This document shows positions 53,576 through 63,288 of a stretch of 64,000 bases of DNA, one piece after another. The position numbers and the translations under genes were made by a program. The stretch comes from Rubinisphaera italica (GTDB lineage Bacteria; Planctomycetota; Planctomycetia; Planctomycetales; Planctomycetaceae): assembly GCF_007859715.1 (NCBI RefSeq), contig NZ_SJPG01000001.1, forward strand, positions 3,064,728 through 3,128,727. The letters run 5' to 3'. Numbering within the stretch: the first letter of the stretch is position 1; each line of letters begins with the position of its first letter. The notes beneath the pieces are model-generated. The model did not search any database. It had not been told where the DNA came from and saw nothing but the letters and a program-made list of their open reading frames with translations.

Positions 53576-55366
53576 ATGACAGCCCGTATGACCACCGACG
53601 ATCAGATCGCGCTGACCTGCCAAAACGTCACGAAGTCGTTTCGTGCCGGCAGTCGGATCGTGACGGCCGTCAAGAATCTGGATGTCGAGGTCCATGTCGG
53701 CAAGATTACCGGTTTGATCGGTCCCGACGGAGCGGGCAAGACGACATTGATGCGACTGGCGGCCGGGCTCCTGCGAGCAGACAGCGGAACGGTCAACGTG
53801 CTGGGCCTTGATGCGGCTCGCCAAACGCTGACGGTGCAAGCCAGCGTCGGTTACATGCCGCAGCGGTTCGGGCTCTATGAAGACCTGAGCGTGCAGGAGA
53901 ACCTTGATTTGTATGCTGATTTGCAAGGCGTTCCGGTCAGTGCGAGGAAAACGCGGTACGACGAATTGATGCATATGACCGGACTGGCTCCTTTCACGAA
54001 GCGTTTGGCCGGCAAGTTGTCGGGCGGGATGAAACAGAAGCTCGGCCTGGCTTGCACGCTGGTCCATCCGCCGCGATTGCTGCTGCTCGATGAACCGACC
54101 GTGGGTGTCGATCCGGTCTCGCGCCGCGAGTTGTGGGCGATCGTCGCGCGCTTTGTCAAAGAGGAAGGAACGACGGTGCTGCTGAGCACGGCGTATCTTG
54201 ACGAAGCGGAACGGTGTGACGAAGTCATCATGCTGGACGAAGGCCAGTTGATCGGTCAAGGCCCGCCCAGCCAGTTCAGCGATCCGCTGGCCGGCCATAC
54301 GTTCAAAGTCCGCATTCCCAACCGCAAGAACCGCGATGTGCAGGAGATGTTGGCCGGTCAGCCGGGCGTGGTGGATGCGGTGATTCAAGGTGACGCGGTC
54401 CGTTTGGTGTTGGCCCGCGATGCAGAACCGTCCGTCGAGACACTGCTGCCCGACGAGAAGTCCGCCACGGTTGATGCCGTGCCGCCCCGCTTTGAAGACG
54501 GCTTTATCACCATGCTGCGCGAGCGCCACGGCGAAGGCATGAAGCCGCCGGAACGGACGGCGACGGATTCAAACGGCAAGCCGAGCGATGCCGATGGCAC
54601 CGTCATCATCGTGCGCGACGTCAAGCGTCGGTTCGGCGACTTTTACGCGGTCAAAGGCATCTCGTTCGACGTCACGCGCGGCGAAGTGTTTGGGTTGCTG
54701 GGAGCCAACGGGGCGGGCAAGACGACTATGTTCCGCATGCTCTGCGGATTACTGCCGGCCAGCGACGGCAAGCTGCAGGTGGCCGGTATCGACGTCCGCA
54801 AGACGGCCGCCAAAGCGCGGGCTCGCATCGGTTATATGTCACAGAAGTTCTCCCTGTACGGAACGCTTAGCGTCGCCGATAACTTACAGTTCTTCAGCAG
54901 CGCCTATGGTCTTTCCGGTCGCCGACGTCGTGACCGCGTCGACTGGGCCACCGACGAGTTCGAACTCAAACCGGTGCTGGACGATAACAGCGGTGCCTTG
55001 CCGTTGGGTTACAAACAGCGGTTGGCCCTGGCCTGCTCGTTGATGCACGAACCGGAGATCATCTTCCTCGACGAACCCACTTCGGGAGTCGATCCGCTGG
55101 CCCGCCGCGAGTTTTGGCACCGCATCAACACACTGGCCTCGGCCGGAGTCACGGTACTGGTCACAACGCACTTCATGGAAGAAGCCGAATACTGCGACCA
55201 CATGGCCATCATGATGGCCGGCGAAGTGCTCGCCTTCGGCACACCACAGGAAATCAAACAGAGCGCCAGCTCCGAGGAAAATCCCGAACCAACCATGGAA
55301 GACGCTTTTATTCACTTGATCGAAACGCAGGAAGAGTCCCTAGCACCATCGAGGCCAAACGAATGA
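53576..55366 (+). CDS. tandem ABC transporter ATPase (YbhF-like)
   Basis: 596 residues with two nucleotide-binding domains. Domain 1: GPDGAGKTT, LSGGMKQKLGLA, LLLLDEPTVGVDP. Domain 2 (about 340-560): GANGAGKTTMFRM, a degenerate signature LPLGYKQRLALA, IIFLDEPTSGVDP and VTTHFMEEAEYCD. The double ATPase powers the two ABC-2 permeases downstream. The first permease starts at the ATGA overlapping this stop. Confidence 0.9.
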   Translation: MTARMTTDDQIALTCQNVTKSFRAGSRIVTAVKNLDVEVHVGKITGLIGPDGAGKTTLMRLAAGLLRADSGTVNVLGLDAARQTLTVQASVGYMPQRFGLYEDLSVQENLDLYADLQGVPVSARKTRYDELMHMTGLAPFTKRLAGKLSGGMKQKLGLACTLVHPPRLLLLDEPTVGVDPVSRRELWAIVARFVKEEGTTVLLSTAYLDEAERCDEVIMLDEGQLIGQGPPSQFSDPLAGHTFKVRIPNRKNRDVQEMLAGQPGVVDAVIQGDAVRLVLARDAEPSVETLLPDEKSATVDAVPPRFEDGFITMLRERHGEGMKPPERTATDSNGKPSDADGTVIIVRDVKRRFGDFYAVKGISFDVTRGEVFGLLGANGAGKTTMFRMLCGLLPASDGKLQVAGIDVRKTAAKARARIGYMSQKFSLYGTLSVADNLQFFSSAYGLSGRRRRDRVDWATDEFELKPVLDDNSGALPLGYKQRLALACSLMHEPEIIFLDEPTSGVDPLARREFWHRINTLASAGVTVLVTTHFMEEAEYCDHMAIMMAGEVLAFGTPQEIKQSASSEENPEPTMEDAFIHLIETQEESLAPSRPNE

Positions 55367-56496
55367 GCAGCCAACGCGGCGGAGCATTGATGCGAATGCG
55401 CGGGCTCGTCCGCAAAGAGTTCTTGCAGGTGCTGCGCGATCCCAGCGCGCTGGCGATCGCATTTGTGCTGCCGGTCGTGTTGCTGCTGTTGTTTGGGTAC
55501 GGCGTATCGCTCGATGCCGAGCATGTGCCGATTGCAATCGTGGTCGAGCAGCCGACGTCGGACACAACCAGCTTCTGCGGCGAACTGGAACACTCGCTCT
55601 ATTTCGAGCCGAAGTACATACACGGCATGCCGGCGGCCAAAGAATTGCTGATGCAGCGGCGAGTCGACGCAATCCTGCACTTACGGCAGGATTTCTCCGA
55701 GAAGCTCCGTCGGCCAGGCGGCGCGTCGGTCCAATTAATCGTTAACGGCGTCGACGCGAACACAGCGAGAATCGTGAATGGTTATGTCGAGGGAGTCTAT
55801 GCGAAATGGCTGGAACATCGGGCCATCGAATTCGGCCAGACTTTCGCCGCACCGGTCAACGTCGAACACCGCATCTGGTTCAACGCCAACGTCCGCAGCC
55901 GCAACTATCTGGTGCCGGGTGTCGTAGCTGTCGTCATGACGCTCATCGGGGCGCTGTTGACTGCTCTGTTGATGGCCCGCGAATGGGAACGCGGGACCAT
56001 GGAAGCATTGATGGTCACGCCGGTTTCGATGTTGGAAGTGCTACTGGGGAAAATTCTACCCTATTTCATCCTGGGGATGGGCGGGCTGGCGTTATCGGTC
56101 GTGATGGGCGTGTGGTTGTTTGAAGTGCCTCTGCGCGGCTCGATCTGGGTGCTGCTTGTTGGTTCGTCGCTGTTTCTGTTGACGGCGCTGGGCATGGGTC
56201 TGTTTATCTCGACGGTCACGCGCGTGCAGTTCGTCGCGGCTCAGGTCGCCATCATCACAACGTTTTTGCCAGCGTTCATCCTGTCCGGTTTCATCTTCGA
56301 CATTGGCAGCATGCCCCGGCCAATCCAGTGGATCACGCACATCATCCCGGCTCGGTATTACGTGTCGATCTTGAAAACGAATTTCCTGGCCGGCGACGTC
56401 TGGTCGGTCATCCTGCCCAACTGCGCCGCCCTGGCCGTGATGGCAACGATCTTCCTGGGCCTCACGCGGCGACTTTCACGCAAGCGGCTGGATTAG
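55363..56496 (+). CDS. ABC-2 type permease 1
   Basis: 377 residues starting MSSQRGGALMRM, overlapping the ATPase stop by 4 bases. N-terminal helix with the RKEFLQVLRDPSALAIAF motif, a large extracytoplasmic domain, then five membrane segments (VVAVVMTLIGALLTALLMAR onward) ending in LGLTRRLSRKRLD. Works with the adjacent ATPase and permease 2. Confidence 0.87.
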   Translation: MSSQRGGALMRMRGLVRKEFLQVLRDPSALAIAFVLPVVLLLLFGYGVSLDAEHVPIAIVVEQPTSDTTSFCGELEHSLYFEPKYIHGMPAAKELLMQRRVDAILHLRQDFSEKLRRPGGASVQLIVNGVDANTARIVNGYVEGVYAKWLEHRAIEFGQTFAAPVNVEHRIWFNANVRSRNYLVPGVVAVVMTLIGALLTALLMAREWERGTMEALMVTPVSMLEVLLGKILPYFILGMGGLALSVVMGVWLFEVPLRGSIWVLLVGSSLFLLTALGMGLFISTVTRVQFVAAQVAIITTFLPAFILSGFIFDIGSMPRPIQWITHIIPARYYVSILKTNFLAGDVWSVILPNCAALAVMATIFLGLTRRLSRKRLD

Positions 56497-56611
56497 AGTC
56501 TTTTGAAAAAACTGCCTTCAACCTTACGTGCATCTTTCCGGAGCGACAACGGAGCGTTGCCGAACGTTAGCTCGCATTTGGTTGCGGCCATGCCGCACTA
56601 GGAGATCGACG

Positions 56612-57718
56612 GTGTCACGACTACTCGCATTGATCCACAAGGAATTTCTGGCCCTGTTGAAGGACCCGAAGAGCCGGTTCGTGATTATTGGCCCGCCAAT
56701 TGTACAGTTGCTGGTGTTCGGTTATGCGGCGACGTTCGACGTGACGGATGTTCCGCTGGCAGTGTACAACGAGAGCCCCGGCGAGGCCTCGCGCGACCTG
56801 GTAGCACGGTTCGACGGCTCGCGCAACTTCCACCGAGTCGCTACGATTACTCACCTCGACGAAATTGCGCCGTTGGTTGACAGCCGCAAGGCGCTGGTCG
56901 TCCTGCACATCGGCCCGACGTTCACTCGCGATCTGCATCGCGACGGGCGAACTGACGTGCAAGTCATTTTGGACGGCCGCGATTCCAACACGGCGCTGAT
57001 CACACTCGGTTACGCCCGTCGCATCGTCAATGACTTTAACACCGAGTGGGCGTCTGATCGCGGGCTTACGGCGGCGCCCGCGCGCTTGGAAGTCCGCTCG
57101 TGGTTCAACCCGAACCAACAGAGCCGCTGGTTCATCGTGCCGGGTATCGTCGGCATTTTGACGCTGGTGGTGACGATGCTGGTCACGGCGCTCTCGGTCG
57201 CTCGTGAACGCGAACAAGGCACCTTCGACCAGTTGCTGGTGACGCCGTATCGTCCCTGGGAGATTCTGGTCGGCAAGGCAACCCCCGGCTTCATCATCGG
57301 CGTTGCCGAAGCAACGATCATCATTGCAGCCGCCGTCTTCTGGTTTCGCGTCCCGTTCGTCGGGTCCCTGCTCACGCTCTATGTCGGAGTTGTGTTGTTT
57401 GTGCTCGCCGCCATTGGCGTGGGACTGATGATTTCGTCGTTAGCTGTGACCCAGCAGCAAGCGTTGCTCGGCGCCTTTCTCTTTCTAGTGCCAGCGATCA
57501 TTCTCTCCGGATTCTCGACCCCCATCGCCAATATGCCTCCCGCGGTCCAGACGATTACATACGTTAATCCCCTGCGTTATTTTCTGATCGTCCTGCGCGG
57601 AACGTTTCTGGAAGGGGCGTCATTCCGATTGCTCGTCGACCAGTTCTGGCCGATGGCACTGATTGCCACCGTCACGCTCAATTCGGCGGCGTGGCTCTTC
57701 CGCCGGCGGATGTACTGA
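56612..57718 (+). CDS. ABC-2 type permease 2
   Basis: 368 residues from a GTG at 56612, with AGGAG upstream. Same layout as permease 1: HKEFLALLKDPKSRFVII start, periplasmic domain (about 50-170), then GIVGILTLVVTMLVTALSVAR and further membrane segments, ending AWLFRRRMY. The pair forms the membrane channel of a four-gene exporter; substrate unknown. The gap of 115 bases to permease 1 has no gene. Confidence 0.87.
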   Translation: MSRLLALIHKEFLALLKDPKSRFVIIGPPIVQLLVFGYAATFDVTDVPLAVYNESPGEASRDLVARFDGSRNFHRVATITHLDEIAPLVDSRKALVVLHIGPTFTRDLHRDGRTDVQVILDGRDSNTALITLGYARRIVNDFNTEWASDRGLTAAPARLEVRSWFNPNQQSRWFIVPGIVGILTLVVTMLVTALSVAREREQGTFDQLLVTPYRPWEILVGKATPGFIIGVAEATIIIAAAVFWFRVPFVGSLLTLYVGVVLFVLAAIGVGLMISSLAVTQQQALLGAFLFLVPAIILSGFSTPIANMPPAVQTITYVNPLRYFLIVLRGTFLEGASFRLLVDQFWPMALIATVTLNSAAWLFRRRMY

Positions 57719-57824
57719 ACGAGAGGGATTGCAGCCTAAGTGAAGCGAGTCACCTATAGTTACCTTTCCCTAGAATTTGTGTTGAGTGATAAAACCAACA
57801 CAGCACTCTAAATCCAAGCTAATC

Positions 57825-58179
57825 CACCAGCTCTGCTGGTGAGAATTGAACAGGATCTGCCGTTTCCTGCGTGATTGTTGTGTAAGGTTTGGTTCATCTG
57901 AATGAGCATAAAAGACGAACGGTATCGATCCAGATTTCGCATGCCCACCCAGCAGTCGGTGTGAGTCCGTGCAGCCGAGTGGCGGTTGAACGTCGTCCCG
58001 GGTTCAGGAAGGGCGAAGGCTGCCCAATCTGCAATTGCTGACGAACTGTGATCGGTTCTCCCAAACAGGTGTGCGAAAACTGAAGACTACGTTGAAAATG
58101 AATCCGCGTGCTCGAAGTCAGGCGTTTACACACGCCCCCTTTTAGGGGGCTTCCTCATACCACCGGCTCTGCCGGTGGT
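57825..58179. mobile_element. IS200/IS605-like non-autonomous element or remnant
   Basis: Hairpins mark both ends: CACCAGC-TCT-GCTGGTG (57825-57841) and, at the right, GCCCCC-TTTTA-GGGGGC (58134-58150) followed by ACCACCGGC-TCT-GCCGGTGGT (58159-58179). The TCT loop and arm pattern are shared left and right. Interior of 290 bases has no intact transposase. Such imperfect-palindrome ends are used by Y1 HUH transposases. Confidence 0.45.
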
Positions 58180-58452
58180 TGCTGATTATAAAACGATCTT
58201 GTTGTCACACCCAAAGCCATCCAGCGTCACTCATCTTCCCGCCTCCCTTCAAAATACTAAGCCACCCGCTGAACCAAATTCGGCTTACGTTGAAGGGCGT
58301 ATTCCGACCATTGCAGCAACGCAGTTTCCGCATTAAGTTCCACATCGCGACCCGGGTCAAATGCCATTTAGCAATGGCTGTCATCAAGGCGTACGAAGTC
58401 ATCGAGGAGCAAGCTCCCGAACTCCTTAAGATGAATAAGCCGCTTACGGCCC

Positions 58453-59572
58453 ATGAAAATGGCGGCACACGAATTAGTTGAATTCTGCACGATCAGGCAC
58501 TTGTCCTGGTCGATTGTCGCGCTGCGCAGTCGTCCCCAGACATTTGAAATCCTGACCGGCGGTGACGCAACCGCTGACCGCGACAGCGAGTCATTTTGGC
58601 TCGATCCCGATGACATTGGTCGGTCAGATGGCACGGACTACGTCCCCCTGCCAACAGAAATGTTGGAGCACTTGCGAGTAAATTTGGGGGGTGCTGTGAC
58701 GTCAGCCCCCAAAACACTGGAAAGCCAGTTAAGATCGTCGAGTCCGTTTCACACGGTCATTCCGGCCAGAAACTCGAAGGAAAAGATTCACAAGATCGAG
58801 TTTCTAGGTGGCACATGTCACTTGGTTGACGACACCGAAATTGAAACGGCTGCAGGTCAGCTTACGCGCGAGTTGAACGGCCACTACATGGACCAATTCA
58901 CATACGCGGAACGAGCAAACGACTGGCGTGGAAACAACAACATCGCCGACTCGCCGTTCCGCCAGATGAGCTGCGAACGCCATTCAGAACCAACGTGGGT
59001 CGTGATGAGTGCCGGGACTGGCGGAACGTCGGACGCTACATCCGATACCAGAAGCTTTCGACCCGACTGTGCGTGGCCGACCCAGACAACTCCGTGTTCG
59101 CCGAATTCTGGCGCACGGGGACACAACGCTCACCTCCGACATTCCGCCCCGCATTGAAGGCATTGGTCGCCCGCGCGTGGAGCCTTCGTTCATTCGATCA
59201 GTCGTCGACCGAATCATCGAAGTCCCTGACGCGGCATCGATCGCGGCCATCCACACACTCGAACAACTCTTGGACCGCGAATGCGGCGGTTCAACTGGAA
59301 CGAATCTGTATGCCGCATGTCAACTCATGTCAGAAATGGTTACGGCGGGCAAAACCGGCAGCATCGTGACCGTTATCTGTGACGGCGGCGAACGATATCT
59401 CGACACGTACTACATTCCAGACTGGATCGCGACCGAACAACTTGACGTTGAGACATGCCGAAACTGCCTCGACGCATTCCTCAACACCGGCGAACTGACG
59501 CCGGCAACTGAGCCGACGAATCCCGCCGGCAGCGAAACGGGATCACTCCCATTCGTGAGCAGGTCAAAATAG
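58453..59572 (+). pseudogene. frameshifted PLP-dependent cysteine synthase
   Basis: From about 58740 the sequence matches the later part of a cysteine synthase: EKIHKIEFLGGTCHLVDD, ELNGHYMDQFTYAERANDW and RGNNNIADSPFRQM in one frame; VGRYIRYQKLSTRLCVADPD in a second (shift near 59035); HGDTTLTSDIPPRIEGIGRP and GGERYLDTYYIPDWIA in a third (shift near 59118). The PLP-lysine region is not found; codons 58453-58740 in the first frame are not recognised. Decayed copy, perhaps formerly linked to the sulfur genes. Confidence 0.75.
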
Positions 59573-59639
59573 ATGGCTTACGCGGACTGCTGGTCGGCAC
59601 CTTGGGGCTGCACCCAGACCGTACTCCGGGTAATGGAGT

Positions 59640-59685
59640 TGGGAGTTGGCAGAATCCGAACCTGCGACTGCGGGGTATATGAGTT
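59640..59685 (-). other. tRNA 3'-half-like remnant
   Basis: Read on the minus strand: ACTCATA, then GCAGTCGCAGG-TTCGGAT-TCTGC, then CAACTCCCA. The T arm pairs 5 bases (one G-T) with a TTCGGAT loop; ACTCATA would be a Met-type anticodon loop but its stem does not pair. It looks like the 3' half of a tRNA left at an old integration site, not a working tRNA. Confidence 0.4.
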
Positions 59686-59689
59686 GGGA

Positions 59690-60052
59690 ACTGGTTCGGA
59701 CAGTCCTGGTGGGGTGGGCAGAAGCCAGAAGCCCTGCCCTCGCGTCAGGACATTTCCTGAATACCTCGCCGTTCTACTGAGGTCGAAACGACCGCTGCAC
59801 ATTCGCTTAGAAGCCAAGGTGCCGAAGTTGGACAAACTTCAGCGGCCTAGAAAAGTCTCAAACTCGCATCGGTGTTCCGACCGATGCGCGAAATCGCAAG
59901 AACCAATTGAGTTCGTTGATCCTGCAAACGGATTACGCAAGTACTGCCGCAACATGTCTGCAAACCAGTGGTTGCGATGTTTGCAGGTCGACGATGCCAC
60001 GGCGAAAAAGTTCTAACCGTGTCTTGTCGCCCCGGGGGCAACCAGATTTGAA
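59690..60052. other. no gene seen
   Basis: 360 bases; the plus-strand open frame across it begins in the tRNA-like remnant and shows no domain. Confidence 0.4.
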
Positions 60053-60478
60053 CTAACGAACTTCCTCACCCAATCGCTTTAGGACCTGAGTCACTCTCGC
60101 TCTGCTGACTCCTAGATGGCGAGCGAGTTCCGCCCGTGTTTTGACCTTCCCTGAGTCAAGCAACGACTGGTAGTGGTGAGCCAATTTCATTCGATCATAT
60201 CGCGGCTCCTTCGGCTTGGATTTCGGCTTGGGCGTGGTAGGAAAAGGGTTCCAAGGGTAAAACTCGACGATGGCCGATCGACGTAACTTATTGATACGAA
60301 AGGCTCCCAGCTCAACTAGCCCGTGTTCGCATAGAGTACGACTCGGGGAGGTTTTGCGCGCGGTTCTCCCCACGGCGGCTTTTTTGTGCGTTATGGGTGA
60401 TTTATCGGCGGTAAGTAAGAATTGATGTGGCTCAGAACGCCACCTGGCAGGTCCCGTAATTATAGGCATTTTCGTCAA
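60053..60478 (-). CDS. small HTH DNA-binding protein
   Basis: 141 residues in the longest frame (MTKMPIITG). Only the C-terminal 45 residues look conserved: MKLAHHYQSLLDSGKVKTRA then ELARHLGVSRARVTQVLKRL, a clear helix-turn-helix like that in ParB-type and recombinase-associated proteins. The N-terminus is basic and Pro-rich. A start at the internal Met (codon 97) is possible. It may be left over from a serine-recombinase element. Confidence 0.55.
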   Translation of the reverse strand: MTKMPIITGPARWRSEPHQFLLTADKSPITHKKAAVGRTARKTSPSRTLCEHGLVELGAFRINKLRRSAIVEFYPWNPFPTTPKPKSKPKEPRYDRMKLAHHYQSLLDSGKVKTRAELARHLGVSRARVTQVLKRLGEEVR

Positions 60479-60694
60479 TCTGGTCCATCCCGGATTCGAT
60501 TTTTCGCTTACTTTTGGCCATTTTGACGGTAAGCGAGATTTCGGGTGAATTGAGGCTCAAATGGGGCCATTCCGGGTGTCAAAACAGGAGCAAAATAGAC
60601 CGATTTTGAGGGTGCTTTAAAACAACTTACGTCGATTCTTTGAAGCCGTTTTTTATTCGCCTGTTTCGAAAACCACTGGAGTGGACTTCAATTC

Positions 60695-61366
60695 ATGTCA
60701 CGTGCCTCTAAAAATAATGCCACAAAAGCGACTGCTAAACCACGACTGGGTGTGGCCGAGCGCCTGGAAAAAGAGACCGCCACGCGGGCCTATCGCAAGG
60801 TCATGGCTGGCGAATCGGTCACCGCTGAAGAACGCTCAGCCTTGAAGCGTTATGAGAAGCAACAGGAAGAAGAGCGACGCTGGCAATACTATGAATCGAT
60901 CCCGCAGAAACACTGGCGCGAGATGTCGGGTCGCCAGACCAAGGTGCTGCATGAGCAGGCTGAGAAGTATGGGATCCCGTTCGGTGAGAAGACTATCAAT
61001 CTGTCACGCGTGGTGCGATCGTTGCATGATTTTCTTGCCGCCAATGCCCGACGATTATCGGAAGACGATGATCTCCTTGATGCCGCGATATCGAGCCCGG
61101 CTCTGGAACGCTATCGGGAAGAGCGAGCCATCCTGGCCAAACTCGATCGTCTGGAGCGTGAAGGACAATTGATTCCACGCGATGAGATCAGACTCGGACT
61201 GGGCCAGATCGCTGCTATTCTCAGAACGGCTGGCGAGATGCTGCAGCGTCAGTTCGGCAACGACGCCGTGGAAATCCTCAACGACGGACTGGAAGAAGCC
61301 GAACGGTGTATCTCGAAAATCTGTGATCGTGATGCTCCCTCCTGCGACGAGGACCAATCCTCATGA
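60695..61366 (+). CDS. prophage terminase small-subunit-like protein
   Basis: 223 residues starting MSRASKNNATKATAK. Helical and charged, with ALERYREERAILAKLDRLER and RDEIRLGLGQIAAILRTAGE. It overlaps the terminase large-subunit gene by ATGA. Position and size suggest the DNA-recognising small subunit, but no motif proves it. The 216 bases before it hold no gene. Confidence 0.5.
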   Translation: MSRASKNNATKATAKPRLGVAERLEKETATRAYRKVMAGESVTAEERSALKRYEKQQEEERRWQYYESIPQKHWREMSGRQTKVLHEQAEKYGIPFGEKTINLSRVVRSLHDFLAANARRLSEDDDLLDAAISSPALERYREERAILAKLDRLEREGQLIPRDEIRLGLGQIAAILRTAGEMLQRQFGNDAVEILNDGLEEAERCISKICDRDAPSCDEDQSS

Positions 61367-62523
61367 AGACGGTCACCCGCTCCGAACTCCGCTGGCTGCT
61401 CAGGCAATCGAAGACCTCCAAGGTGCGTTCGATGCGGGACTTCGCCGAGCAGGAGATTATCATTCCGGATGGTCCGTATCAGGGACGACGGTTTGACTGT
61501 CAGCGTCAGCCTTACACTCGCTTGTGGTTCGAAGCCATTGATACTGGGAACTGGAACCGGTTCGTGGCGACTGGTCCCACACAGTCCGGCAAGACATTGA
61601 GTTGTTTTTTAATCCCCCTGCTCTATCACCTGTTTGAGGTTGGCGAGACGGTTATCTGCGGGTTGCCCGATATGGACATGGCCTCCGACAAATGGCGAGA
61701 GGATTTGCTGCCAGTAATTGAGCGTTCGAAGTATCGAGACTTGATGCCGACTAAAGGTGGTGGTTCGCGTGGCGGTAAGACGGAGGCAATCCAGTTTTTG
61801 AATGGAGCCACTCTCAAATTTATGTCGGGAGGCGGAGGGGATAAATCTCGTGCGGGTTTTACCTCACGCGTGGTTGTCATCACCGAAACGGATGGCATGG
61901 ATCAGGCGGGAACCAGGAGTCGTGAAGCGGACAAGATCACCCAACTCGAAGCCCGTACCCGGGCATACGGTTCCCGCAAACGCATCTATCTCGAGTGTAC
62001 GGTGAGCACGCAGGAAGGCCGCACCTGGCAGGAATATCAGCAGGGCACGCAGAGCCGGATCCTACTCCCCTGCCCTCATTGCAATCAGCATGTGGTCATG
62101 GAACGCGAACAACTCCGTGGCTGGAAACAGGCCAAGTCTCAAGCTGAGGCCCGCATGCAGGGACAGTTTATCTGTGGAGAATGTGGTGCTCCGTGGTCGG
62201 AAAGTGATCGAAGTGTTGCCAATCAAAAGTCCGTGCTATTGCATTCCGGACAGAATATTGATGAGAATGCCCATGTAACCGGAGACTCTCCTGCCACCGA
62301 CACACTCGGCTTCCGCTGGTCGGCTGCTCACAATCTGTTTTTGAGTGCTGGTGAACTGGCTGCCGATGAATGGCGGGCCTCACGCTCCCCGGATGAAGAA
62401 ATCGCTGAACGGGAGATGCGGCAGTTTGTGTGGTGCCTGTCCGTACTGCCCAACCGCTGTGAAGAAATTTCGAAGGTATTCACGGATGGTATTACGTCCC
62501 TGGTTGGATCTGTTGCCAGTTAA
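61363..62523 (+). CDS. terminase large subunit (gpA-like), C-terminally truncated
   Basis: 386 residues. Phage packaging ATPase: Walker A GPTQSGKTLS near 70-79, PDMDMASDKWREDLLP, Walker B-like VVVITETDGMD, IYLECTVSTQEGRTW, and a CPHC...CGEC zinc knuckle. gpA-type terminases continue with a nuclease domain after residue about 350; here homology ends at EMRQFVWCL and the remaining 30 residues read as noise. The prophage is therefore a fragment. Confidence 0.75.
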   Translation: MKTVTRSELRWLLRQSKTSKVRSMRDFAEQEIIIPDGPYQGRRFDCQRQPYTRLWFEAIDTGNWNRFVATGPTQSGKTLSCFLIPLLYHLFEVGETVICGLPDMDMASDKWREDLLPVIERSKYRDLMPTKGGGSRGGKTEAIQFLNGATLKFMSGGGGDKSRAGFTSRVVVITETDGMDQAGTRSREADKITQLEARTRAYGSRKRIYLECTVSTQEGRTWQEYQQGTQSRILLPCPHCNQHVVMEREQLRGWKQAKSQAEARMQGQFICGECGAPWSESDRSVANQKSVLLHSGQNIDENAHVTGDSPATDTLGFRWSAAHNLFLSAGELAADEWRASRSPDEEIAEREMRQFVWCLSVLPNRCEEISKVFTDGITSLVGSVAS

Positions 62524-62844
62524 GCTTTCCTGGGTTTCTCGCTTTGGCAAATTGCCGCGTAGAAAGCTGCGACGACAATCGAGAAGGATGCGTCGCCCTT
62601 CTCTCGCGAGATTAAGGTGGGTGTGGGTCCACTTATTATGGGTTAGTTGTAACTGTGCAAAATTTCCATTGCTTAACTTTTGCTGGGGCTATCTGTCTCT
62701 GGGGTTTTAGCGTTAGGGCTTAATCCTTCTCGTGAATTATCCTGTCTCCCTAGGAATCTAATTTTAGCGCAACTGAATTGCTTAAGTTAAAAGAATTAAT
62801 CATTTTCCAGTAAAATCGACTTCGAGTTGAATAAAGGAGCACTA
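62524..62844. other. degenerate region between terminase and tail gene
   Basis: 320 bases, AT-rich towards the right, no gene seen. It stands where portal, capsid and most tail genes would be in an intact prophage, so a large deletion is likely. Confidence 0.45.
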
Positions 62845-63288
62845 ATGGCGTCACTTGTAAATTACAAAGGCCTGCAGGTTGTTGAATCTCCAAGCGGAGA
62901 CGGAGGGCAGGCATTAACTGATGATTTTATGACCCTTGGAGATCGTGCCCCCAATGTCTCTGACTCAGATCCAGGTTCAACGGATGATGATAGCAAGGGT
63001 TACTTTGCTGGTTCCATGTGGCTCAACAAAACTAGCCAGACACTTTGGATGTGCGTCGATGCAACAGTGACCGCAGCTGTCTGGAAATCAGTTTATCGTC
63101 GGACTACCACGAATCTTGAGCTTATACCCGATGAAACAGATGGATCAGTTTCTATTTCCGGTGGATTGTCTTCAATCGGGTTGGATGCGGGGTTTTCAGT
63201 TTCTAATCCTGACCAGTCAGCACAGATCAAAAATTTCTGGTTTCCACGGAATGGCGATCTTAAAGGAGGCTGGTGGATTCAATTTTGA
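62845..63288 (+). CDS. phage tail/structural-type protein, truncated by IS30
   Basis: 147 residues starting MASLVNYKGLQ, with AAAGGAG 7 bases upstream. GYFAGSMWLNKTSQTLWMC, VDATVTAAVWKSVY is the wording of many prophage tail-fibre N-termini. The frame stops at 63288 inside the IS, so the last residues (about IQF) and the missing C-terminus are insertion artefacts. Confidence 0.6.
   Translation: MASLVNYKGLQVVESPSGDGGQALTDDFMTLGDRAPNVSDSDPGSTDDDSKGYFAGSMWLNKTSQTLWMCVDATVTAAVWKSVYRRTTTNLELIPDETDGSVSISGGLSSIGLDAGFSVSNPDQSAQIKNFWFPRNGDLKGGWWIQF

Noticed and set aside
59573..60016. Plus-strand ORF of 147 residues
   Set aside because: Its GRIRTCD-type wording is the antisense signature of a tRNA 3' end, not of a protein.
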